A DNA stretch of 45,683 nt from a virus. Location: the IMG/VR virus record IMGVR_UViG_3300006880_000027, positions 1-45,683 of that record. One strand, written 5' to 3'. A program made the position numbers and the translations under genes. The stretch's first letter is position 1; each line of letters begins with the position of its first letter. Positions 39,167 through 45,683 of this stretch are shown piece after piece. The notes under the pieces are model-generated. The model was not told the origin of the DNA. It searched no databases and worked only from the letters and a program-made list of their open reading frames with translations.

Positions 39167-40168
39167 ATGGCCGATAACAACGGCGTTTACAAGTTCGGCA
39201 TTGCGCCGGGCGTGGGCGTCAACAAGGAAGACCTTCTCGACCAGATCGTGAACGTCGATCCTTGGGATACTCCGTGGGTCTCGCAGGCTCCGAAGGTGGC
39301 GTGCCAGCACGTCTACCACCAGTGGCTGCTCGACACCCTCGGCACGGTCACCACGGCTGGTGCGATCGAAGGTGCGGACTACTCGTACGAGACCTCGACG
39401 CAGCCTGCCCGTGAGTTCAACGTCACCATGATCCTCCGTCAGGACATCGGCGTTTCCGAGACGCAGCGTGCGGTCAACAGCGCTGGCTTCAAGGATGCCT
39501 ATGCCTACGAGATCCAGAAGGCGACGAAGCGGCTGGCGATCAAGCTGGAGAAGGCGGTGTTCGCACCGCTGACCACGGCGACCGGCGCTTCGGGTACGGC
39601 TCGTGTCATGAAGGGCTTCCAGTCCTTCATCACCACGAACACGGCCTTCGCGACGGGTGGCGATGCCACGCACGACGGGCAGCTCAGCTCGGCCAACTTC
39701 AACGATGAGTTGGAGCGCATCTACCGTTCCGGCGGTAACCCCGAGCAGGTCTACGTGTCGCCGAAGGTCAAGCGACAGGTCTCGGCCTTCACGATCCCGG
39801 GTGCGGATGCTGGCACCCCGGCTGCGCGCAACATCGCGGCTGTGGACAAGAAGCTCATCTCGGCAATCGACTTCTACGATTCGGACTTCGGTCTGATCCA
39901 GATCGTGCTCGATCGCTGGGCCCCCGAGTCGACCAACGCGGTGACGGCAACGGCCAGCGCGACGGCGACCGGCGGCCAGATGTTCTTCCTCCAGCGCAAC
40001 ATGAACCGTCTGGCGTGGCTGCGCCCGATGGCACACCAGCTCATCGGCAAGCGCGGCGATTCTGTCGCTGGCATCGTCGTGGGCGAGGTGACGTTGGAGG
40101 TGCTGAACGAGAAGGCCAACGGCCGACTCTTGAGCGTCAACAACGTGAGTACGAACACCCCCGCCTAG
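39167..40168 (+). CDS. Major capsid protein, SU10-like (DUF5309)
   Basis: 333 residues, ATG at 39167 with AGGAGG upstream. The N-terminal part NVDPWDTPWVSQAPKVACQ and HQWLLDTLGTV matches the SU10-type capsid family (DUF5309). It continues with FNVTMILRQDIGVSETQRA and QVYVSPKVKRQVSAFTI, which fit the HK97-fold spine and axial domain. The length is normal. Hairpins flank the gene on both sides, suggesting a separate, abundant mRNA. Confidence 0.9.
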   Translation: MADNNGVYKFGIAPGVGVNKEDLLDQIVNVDPWDTPWVSQAPKVACQHVYHQWLLDTLGTVTTAGAIEGADYSYETSTQPAREFNVTMILRQDIGVSETQRAVNSAGFKDAYAYEIQKATKRLAIKLEKAVFAPLTTATGASGTARVMKGFQSFITTNTAFATGGDATHDGQLSSANFNDELERIYRSGGNPEQVYVSPKVKRQVSAFTIPGADAGTPAARNIAAVDKKLISAIDFYDSDFGLIQIVLDRWAPESTNAVTATASATATGGQMFFLQRNMNRLAWLRPMAHQLIGKRGDSVAGIVVGEVTLEVLNEKANGRLLSVNNVSTNTPA

Positions 40169-40224
40169 TGGGGTGTAGTCTCACAGCAACCAAGGTGGGG
40201 TGGCCTTACGGGGCCACCCCTCTT
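40156..40224 (+). terminator. Tandem hairpins after the capsid gene (likely terminator)
   Basis: First hairpin CACCCC (40,156-40,161) with GGGGTG (40,170-40,175) at the stop codon; second and stronger, GGGGTGGCC (40,197-40,205) with GGCCACCCC (40,212-40,220) and loop TTACGG, followed by TCTT. The T run is short, so termination may be partial, letting some transcripts read through to the adaptor genes. Confidence 0.65.
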
Positions 40225-40241
40225 GAGCCTACGGAGGCCCA

Positions 40242-40460
40242 ATGGGCAGTGGCGGATACGCAAAGAAGGCGCGACCCAAGATCAACGGCCCTGAGCCCCC
40301 GATCGATGGGATCACGCTGAGCAGCAACCCTCTGGAGTTCATCGAGGCGGAAGCCCTGAACACGAGGGAGTCCCCCGAGAATGGGCGGTCGCAGGGCGAC
40401 AGCCCTTCGTTCACCATGCCCCCGTTCGCGGACGGCAAGGACATGAGGAACCGCGGCTAA
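40242..40460 (+). CDS. Small hypothetical protein
   Basis: 72 residues, ATG at 40242 with GGAGG four bases upstream. It is Pro/Gly-rich with little secondary structure expected (KKARPKINGPEPPIDGIT). It is the first gene after the capsid terminator. No family is recognised. Confidence 0.6.
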   Translation: MGSGGYAKKARPKINGPEPPIDGITLSSNPLEFIEAEALNTRESPENGRSQGDSPSFTMPPFADGKDMRNRG

Positions 40461-40477
40461 CACCGCGAGGAGCACAC

Positions 40478-40690
40478 ATGAGCAACTACAATCTCAGCCC
40501 GATCCCTGAGTGGAAGCAGCAGGGAGCGATCATGACCCCCGGCAGCGAGGGCAGCTGTCCGCCTGAGCCGGTCGACGGGGACAATCCGGGCGGATTCCCC
40601 AGCTCGGTCTCTCTCCCCGATCAGGGCGACCAGCGTCACAAGGCGTCCGGTAGTGGGGCCGACCCCACGCCCGCGAAGCCGGGAGCGTAA
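40478..40690 (+). CDS. Small hypothetical protein
   Basis: 70 residues, ATG at 40478 with GAGGA upstream. Pro/Gly/Ser-rich and probably disordered (PGSEGSCPPEPVDGDNPGG). No family is recognised. Confidence 0.55.
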   Translation: MSNYNLSPIPEWKQQGAIMTPGSEGSCPPEPVDGDNPGGFPSSVSLPDQGDQRHKASGSGADPTPAKPGA

Positions 40691-40691
40691 C

Positions 40692-40895
40692 ATGGCCAGA
40701 CGACCCATCAAGGCCCGCGTGGGCAACTACAGGGCCGACGTCGATCCGACGGGTGAGCCCGAGATGGACCGCTTCCTCGCGGGACCTCCGCCCAAGATGA
40801 ACAAGGTGGAGTCGGCCTACGTCGCGGGTGCGAAGAACAAGGACTCGGCCACCGAGGCCGTCCGGCGCGCTCGCAGAGCGAACCGAGGCAAGTAA
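40692..40895 (+). CDS. Small basic protein
   Basis: 67 residues, ATG at 40692 with GGGAG upstream. A basic start (ARRPIKARVGNYRADV), a middle with MDRFLAGPPPKMNKVESAY and a basic tail (RRARRANRGK). It may be a decoration or DNA-binding protein; no family is recognised. Confidence 0.6.
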   Translation: MARRPIKARVGNYRADVDPTGEPEMDRFLAGPPPKMNKVESAYVAGAKNKDSATEAVRRARRANRGK

Positions 40896-40898
40896 TCG

Positions 40899-40941
40899 CA
40901 GCCGCCGCAGGGGGCGCAAGTCCCCTCGCGTGCGGCCGCTG
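40899..40941 (+). other. Strong hairpin between small gene and 40,952 gene
   Basis: Arms 40,899-40,909 and 40,931-40,941 pair with one C-C mismatch, and an inner GGGG/CCCC stem lies inside. There is no following T run, so an mRNA-processing or stability role is as likely as termination. Confidence 0.45.
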
Positions 40942-40951
40942 AAAGGACACC

Positions 40952-41374
40952 ATGAGTGGCGACATCCAGATGAAACGTCTCCGCCGGGAGAGCGAAGCTG
41001 AGCTGAAGGTGCTCAGTCAGATCGTTACCCCGGAGGTGCTGCACCGTGCGGTGCCCCGGTTGGCTGAGGTCCGCGAGGCCCGTGTCGAGCGACAGAACAT
41101 GCTCCGCTCCATGAACGCCTTCAAGGACTTCGCCCCGGGCACCCACTTCCATTACGTGGCGCAGATCGATCAGGCCGTCTGGTCGGTCATCCTCGAACTC
41201 TTCGCCAAGTTCGACCCTGAGACCGGCCTCCCGATGCACGACGGCCTCCTCTACAAAGAAGACGCGCGAGGGAACGTCGTAATCAACCGCCCCTTCTTCT
41301 ACATGCTCGTCGACGCACTCAAGGCCGCTGGCTACGATGTCGACATGCGCGCCAAGAAGAAGCTCACCATCTAG
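40952..41374 (+). CDS. Hypothetical late protein
   Basis: 140 residues, ATG at 40952 with AAAGGA upstream. The N-terminus is helical (KRLRRESEAELKVLSQIVT) and the second half has VWSVILELFAKFDPETGLP and INRPFFYMLVDALKAAGYD. No family is recognised; head-completion or tail roles are possible from position. Confidence 0.65.
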   Translation: MSGDIQMKRLRRESEAELKVLSQIVTPEVLHRAVPRLAEVREARVERQNMLRSMNAFKDFAPGTHFHYVAQIDQAVWSVILELFAKFDPETGLPMHDGLLYKEDARGNVVINRPFFYMLVDALKAAGYDVDMRAKKKLTI

Positions 41375-41389
41375 CAGAAAGGCTCCACC

Positions 41390-42694
41390 ATGTTGATCTG
41401 GACCTCGAACGAAGCGAAGTCGCACTCGGCCTGCCAAGAGTACCGCATCCGCGTCCCCCTGAACACCCTCTACGACCTCCACGGCGTCCAGAGCTATGAG
41501 GACCGCGGTGAGAACCAGCGCGAAGCCATCAAGTTCATGTTCAATGCGGATGTCATCCAGCTGTACAGTCTCTCGGGCGAGAGCATCCTCCACAAGATCC
41601 AGACGATCCACGACATCAAGCCCCAAGAGCGCGACGGCGAGATGCGTGTCCCCCCGGCCTTCATCTACGACGCCGACGACAACGCCGACTTCGTCCACCC
41701 CTTCAACAACACCTTCGGCCACATGGGCGTCCGCGCCTATCCCGACGCTCGTCTGCTGAAGCCCGGCGACTGCCTCGAATGGAAGGACGAGAAGGGGGTC
41801 GCCCGGGGCTGCTGGATCGATCAAGAGACTGAGTCGGGCCCCGTCCTCTTCGACATCGCGCGCAACCTTCACAACATGAAGGTCCGTCACGAGATCATCC
41901 GGACATGTGATGGTGCCACCGCTTCCAGCGCCCCGCTCGCGAGTTACTTCCGTGACGTCTGCGGCCAGAAGCACGTCCACGTCTACCCCAACACAGTCGT
42001 CCCCGAGGACTACCCGAAGTTTCGCGCCGTCCGTGAGAACACCGACGAGGTCCGCATCCTCTGGCAGGGCTCGGCTTCCCATATCGTCGACTGGTACCCC
42101 CTCCGCTCAGCCCTGAAGACCATCGCCGCAAAGTACCCGAACGTCAAGTTCGTCATCTTCGGCGAGTGGTTCGACTTCATCCACGACGTGATCCCCGACC
42201 ACATGGTCGAGCACCACGGCTGGGTCGAGTACGCGGCCTACAAGCTCTACCGCGGTCTCCTCAACTGCGACATCAACCTCTGCCCCCTCGCTGACAACCC
42301 GTTCAACCGGTGCAAGTCCGCGATCAAGTGGTACGAGGCCTCCGTCTGGAAGGACCGCCCTGAAGCCACTCTCGCACAGGCGACTGCACCCTACCAAGAG
42401 ATCGTCGACGGCGAGACTGGCCTGCTCTACAAGACCCCGGCCGAGTTCGTCGAGAAGCTCTCCCTCCTGATCGAGGACGCCCAGCTGCGTGCCCGCCTCG
42501 GCGCCAACGCGCACGAGTGGGTCTTCAACAACCGTCTCCCCCAGCACACCACCCGGGGACTGTACGAGTTCTACTCCGAGGTTCGCGCCCGTCAGGTCCG
42601 CGAGCGCACCGGTCGTAGCCTCGTCACCTCCGCCACACAGAAGGACATCGCGCTTGCAGTGCAGACACAAGAGGCACTGCTCAAGATGCGCTAG
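41390..42694 (+). CDS. GT-B glycosyltransferase (GT1/GT4-like)
   Basis: 434 residues, ATG at 41390 with AAAGG upstream. The C-terminal Rossmann half has the usual donor-binding layout: RILWQGSASHIVDWYPLR, VKFVIFGEWFD, then CDINLCPLADNPFNRCKSA with the acceptor Glu region (KWYEAS) and PYQEIVDGETGLLYKTPAE before a helix (LSLLIEDAQLRARLGANA). It transfers a sugar from a nucleotide donor. Its place among head and tail genes suggests a virion or adsorption-protein substrate, which is inference. Confidence 0.8.
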   Translation: MLIWTSNEAKSHSACQEYRIRVPLNTLYDLHGVQSYEDRGENQREAIKFMFNADVIQLYSLSGESILHKIQTIHDIKPQERDGEMRVPPAFIYDADDNADFVHPFNNTFGHMGVRAYPDARLLKPGDCLEWKDEKGVARGCWIDQETESGPVLFDIARNLHNMKVRHEIIRTCDGATASSAPLASYFRDVCGQKHVHVYPNTVVPEDYPKFRAVRENTDEVRILWQGSASHIVDWYPLRSALKTIAAKYPNVKFVIFGEWFDFIHDVIPDHMVEHHGWVEYAAYKLYRGLLNCDINLCPLADNPFNRCKSAIKWYEASVWKDRPEATLAQATAPYQEIVDGETGLLYKTPAEFVEKLSLLIEDAQLRARLGANAHEWVFNNRLPQHTTRGLYEFYSEVRARQVRERTGRSLVTSATQKDIALAVQTQEALLKMR

Positions 42695-42702
42695 GAGAAC
42701 AC

Positions 42703-43101
42703 ATGAGTCCGCGGGTGGTGAGAACACCGGAAGAAAGGGCACAGGCACTAAGAGATGCTACCCGCCGGTACCATCAGACCCCGAAGGGGAAGGCGGCGCT
42801 GAAAAGAGCGCAGCAGCGTCAGAAAGAGCGTGGGTGGCCCGCGAAGAAGAAGTGGGAAAAGAATAACCCACACAACTGGCGACAGAGAACATACGGACTT
42901 ACGAAGGAGCAGTGGGCTGATCTTTCTAAAGACGGATGTGGGATCTGCGGCGTGAACGAGAATCTTGTGTGCGACCACGACCATCAGACTGGTAGGATCC
43001 GAGGAGCGTTGTGCCAGACATGTAACGTCGGCATTGGTTTCCTGAAGGATGACCCATCATTAGTTGCACGAGCCCTGAAATGGCTTGGAGGTGTTCCTTG
43101 A
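42703..43101 (+). CDS. EndoVII-type HNH endonuclease
   Basis: 132 residues, ATG at 42703 with GGAG upstream. A basic N-terminal half is followed by YGLTKEQWADL and the zinc-HNH core: Cys79/Cys82 (GCGICG), DHDH at 91-94, TGRIRGALCQTCN with Cys104/Cys107, and GFLKDDP. The core closely resembles the fused nuclease at 238-1,056 (shared TGRIRG, LC, CN and LKD), so the two are probably relatives within one genome. It sits between two late genes. Confidence 0.85.
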   Translation: MSPRVVRTPEERAQALRDATRRYHQTPKGKAALKRAQQRQKERGWPAKKKWEKNNPHNWRQRTYGLTKEQWADLSKDGCGICGVNENLVCDHDHQTGRIRGALCQTCNVGIGFLKDDPSLVARALKWLGGVP

Positions 43102-44039
43102 GTATGACAAGAGCGGCTGCCCGGATCTACGTGGCCCGGGTCCTCGGTGGTGCCAACGACGACAAAGCGTGGGATCTGGCAGAGGAGGCCCTCGTGCGAG
43201 CGGCCTCCGACTGGCAGACCGCCCACCGCTGGGAAGCCTACCTCAAGGACACCTCCGACGGCTTCGTCGTCACCTCCTGCGTCTTCACCGGCCTCTCTCC
43301 CACGTTCGCTGCTCCCTCGGCTGGCTCTCTCGACGGGGTGAACATCGGGCAGGCTGTCGCGGGCACCGGCGTCACCGCGGGCACGCTCGTCAGCAGCTAC
43401 ACCCGGGCGGCGGACGGATCGGTGGCGACGGTCACTCTCTCGACCACTCCGGCCGCAGGCACCGTCTCGCTCACCTTCACTGGCGACATCCCCATCATCG
43501 CGGGCGTGCGCGACTACAACGCCCCCACCGATATGGCCAGTCCCCACATGGCTGAGCTGTCGTCTCGGCCCAGTTGGCCGATCGAGTTCATCCGGCCCCG
43601 GTACTGGAACAAGCTCACAGGGGGCAGCACCACTCCCGGCACGGTGGACGCCTACACCCTCTTCAACTCCGTCTCCCCCACGACCCAGCAGAAGGGCAAC
43701 CTCCGCCTTCGTGTCTATCGGATCCCGGCTCAGGCCGACGTGATGCGTTCCACCTACTACCGAGCCATCAACGCCACCGCCGACCCGCTCGACATCCCGG
43801 ACGACTACCTCTACAAGTTCCTCGACTACGCGCGTGGCCTGCTCGTCCTCACCAAGCGGGCCATGGACGACCCTGCGGGCTACCTCCAGATCGCGGGCAA
43901 CAGTCTCCAAGACGCCAAGACGGATGACGCCGAGAACGCAGAAGACGAAGAGGTCCGCCTGATCTCCCAGATGGAGGTCGGCAACATGGACCGCCCCTTG
44001 TGGAACAACGGCCAGTTCGACTTGTTCTACGGCCAATAA
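43098..44039 (+). CDS. Head-tail adaptor / tail assembly protein (candidate)
   Basis: 313 residues, probably from a TTG at 43098 (GGAGG six bases upstream, TTGA overlap with the HNH stop); ATG at 43104 is the alternative. N- and C-terminal helical parts (DDKAWDLAEEALVRAASDW; PDDYLYKFLDYARGLLVLT) frame a beta-rich insertion (residues about 58-130, Thr/Ala/Gly-rich, Ig-like). This fits adaptor proteins attached below portals, but no diagnostic motif is seen. Confidence 0.55.
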   Translation: MSMTRAAARIYVARVLGGANDDKAWDLAEEALVRAASDWQTAHRWEAYLKDTSDGFVVTSCVFTGLSPTFAAPSAGSLDGVNIGQAVAGTGVTAGTLVSSYTRAADGSVATVTLSTTPAAGTVSLTFTGDIPIIAGVRDYNAPTDMASPHMAELSSRPSWPIEFIRPRYWNKLTGGSTTPGTVDAYTLFNSVSPTTQQKGNLRLRVYRIPAQADVMRSTYYRAINATADPLDIPDDYLYKFLDYARGLLVLTKRAMDDPAGYLQIAGNSLQDAKTDDAENAEDEEVRLISQMEVGNMDRPLWNNGQFDLFYGQ

Positions 44040-44048
44040 GGAGCACCG

Positions 44049-45683
44049 ATGCCCAGTCCTGTCACCGAGATGCTGAACGGTGGAATCGTCACCGCACGCG
44101 CGCCGAAGTTCCTCCGCCCCGGAGAACTCCAGCGAGGGGACGAATGCGTGTACCGCGAGAGCGACCCCGCTCTCCACAGCGCACCGGCCCGCTCTGTCTA
44201 CAACAGCGTGGCGTTTGCCTCGAAGGTGAAGGGAATGGCCCACCTCACCTTCGACGATAACCGCACGGACCAGCTGCTCGCGCACGTCGGCACCACTCTC
44301 CGGCGCTCGGACTTCACCGCCCTCACCGGCACTTTCGCCGAAATCACGGGGCCCCGCAGTGTCGCTGGCACCATCTCCGGCACCACGACCTTCACCGCGA
44401 CCACGGGCTTCCCGTTCCGCGCTGACGTCATTGGCTCCCAAGTCTACGGCGCCAACGGTGGCATCGTCGAGGCCGTCTCCGGCCAGAACGGCTCCACGGG
44501 CTACTACAGCATCGTCACGCTCGCCACCCCCGGCTCGAACGGGGCGGCCACCCTCGGCTTCGACTTCGGTGTCATCCTCGGCATGGACGACGCTGGCACC
44601 GAGATCTTCTCGGCCACCAACTACATCAACACCTATTTCGCCACGTCGGGCACTGGCCTCCCTCGCCGGATCAGCTGGCGCGATCGCGCGGGCAACGCCA
44701 CCTCGGGTGAACTCGCCCCCGTGCTCATCTCGCGTCCTATGGGCCTCGCCCCCGTGACGCAGCCGCCTTCCGCGATCACCACCATCACGGGCAAGTGGAA
44801 CGAGATCCTCGGTGCTGGCTGGTACTGGTTCGTGATCACCGAGATCTACGCCCCCAAGGCGAATGTCTCCGCCGCTGAGAAAGACTCCAGCACTGCCAGC
44901 GAGATCATCGAGAGCGCCTACCTCGCCTCCTTCACGGCCACGGACACGCCCGATCCCACGACCTCCATCGGTCGCCCGGTTCCCGTGAACGTCACCACCC
45001 CCGCTACGCAGGGCGTTCGCATCACCCTCCCCGCCGTCACCAACAACGGCGTCGACGGGCGCCTCGCCACCAACTGGGGCATCTACATGTCGGGACCCAC
45101 GGAGGACAGCCGCTCCTTCCCGTCCCTCGCGACCTTCCGCCGGATCCGCACCCCGACGATCACCACCTATGCCGCAGGTGCCACCGTGGACCTCACTGAG
45201 CCCACGCTCGCCCCACAGGCCAAGTACGCCGCGGATGAGGATGCAGTCGGCACCTATCCCCAGTTCACCAACCCCACGTTCGCACTGGGCGCTCCCGACA
45301 AGGTCTTCGCCACAAGTCAGTTCGTCCTCAACCCCCCGAATCCGTCGAACTCGGCCATCTCCCTCGACAACTGGGGGTTCGACACATCGGGGGGGTACGC
45401 AACCGCAGCCATCGTCGGAGTCGAAGTCACGATCTGGCGGACCGGCCGCCCTCACTCCGCCCTCCTGAAGACCGCCTCGAAGTCCTCAATCCCGCTGGAG
45501 AGTGGTTTCACTCCCTATCAGGCTGTCTACCACGGTGGCCCCCTCGAAACCCTCGGTGCCGCATGGGTCATCGCGGATCTCGCCACTATCGCGGTCGAGA
45601 TCAAGACCCCCTCTCTGGGGAACAACACCATCGACGCTCTCACCCGGCTGGAGATCGACGCCGTCCGCCTGACTGTGTTCTTC
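44049..45683 (+). CDS. Large beta-rich tail protein (partial, 3' end beyond window)
   Basis: An open frame of 545 codons starts at ATG 44049 (GGAG upstream) and is still open at the right edge. The N-terminal part has RAPKFLRPGELQRGDECVY and MAHLTFDDNRTDQLLAHVG, like proteins that line the tail tube or stabilise packaged DNA below the adaptor. It then becomes Thr/Gly/Ala-rich beta sequence (VAGTISGTTTFTATTGF). A tail-hub/nozzle role is inferred from gene order. The complementary-strand frame here is not a gene. Confidence 0.75.
   Translation, partial: MPSPVTEMLNGGIVTARAPKFLRPGELQRGDECVYRESDPALHSAPARSVYNSVAFASKVKGMAHLTFDDNRTDQLLAHVGTTLRRSDFTALTGTFAEITGPRSVAGTISGTTTFTATTGFPFRADVIGSQVYGANGGIVEAVSGQNGSTGYYSIVTLATPGSNGAATLGFDFGVILGMDDAGTEIFSATNYINTYFATSGTGLPRRISWRDRAGNATSGELAPVLISRPMGLAPVTQPPSAITTITGKWNEILGAGWYWFVITEIYAPKANVSAAEKDSSTASEIIESAYLASFTATDTPDPTTSIGRPVPVNVTTPATQGVRITLPAVTNNGVDGRLATNWGIYMSGPTEDSRSFPSLATFRRIRTPTITTYAAGATVDLTEPTLAPQAKYAADEDAVGTYPQFTNPTFALGAPDKVFATSQFVLNPPNPSNSAISLDNWGFDTSGGYATAAIVGVEVTIWRTGRPHSALLKTASKSSIPLESGFTPYQAVYHGGPLETLGAAWVIADLATIAVEIKTPSLGNNTIDALTRLEIDAVRLTVFF

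Noticed and set aside
42984-45455. 823-codon open frame on the minus strand
   Set aside because: It is antisense to the adaptor and tail genes, has Gly/Glu/Arg/Val-rich composition typical of the complement of GC-rich coding DNA, and no domain or ribosome site.

Overview
The window is a 45.7 kb piece of a tailed double-stranded DNA phage (or prophage-like) genome of high GC content. It has a terminase large subunit, a portal, an SU10-type major capsid protein, a scaffold-like protein and a chain of tightly overlapping small genes. No tRNA, rRNA, integrase or CRISPR array was seen. The host cannot be named. High GC, a ThyX-type thymidylate synthase and promoters of the form TTGACA-N17-TAGGGT would suit a high-GC, possibly actinobacterial, host, but this is inference. 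The long portal (about 660 residues) and the SU10-like capsid suggest a podovirus-like virion, also as inference.

Layout. From 1 to about 26,950 all convincing genes lie on the minus strand (early/middle arm): about 65 genes, mostly small, with start and stop codons overlapping as ATGA, GTGA or TGATG almost throughout. This arm holds thymidylate synthesis (ThyX and an EndoVII-deoxyribosyltransferase fusion at 238-1,751), a replication/recombination module (PD-(D/E)XK nuclease, archaeo-eukaryotic-type primase, Sak4-like ATPase, candidate ssDNA-binding protein, and a RepA-like helicase at 11,252-12,448), an RNA ligase, a GroES-like protein, a metallophosphoesterase and a small family-2 glycosyltransferase. 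Many membrane or zinc-binding microproteins fill the rest. Two near-identical promoters (4,431-4,459 and 17,968-17,996) drive sub-operons of this arm. A 285-base gap at 13,312-13,596 looks like a structured RNA.

From 26,952 to 28,521 there is a 1.57 kb gene-free control region between the two divergent arms. It is crowded with dyad symmetries and repeated operator-like motifs. It is the best candidate for the regulatory switch and/or origin of replication.

From 28,522 to the right edge all convincing genes lie on the plus strand (late arm): small terminase, an HExxH protein, large terminase, a His-rich triple collar-repeat protein, a DnaQ-like exonuclease, portal, scaffold, major capsid, a GT-B glycosyltransferase, a candidate head-tail adaptor and a large beta-rich tail protein cut by the window end. 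HNH/EndoVII endonuclease genes are inserted in both arms (four clear cases), some overlapping their neighbours. The octamer GCGAGGGA is scattered over the window in both orientations and several reading frames, at about ten times its expected frequency.
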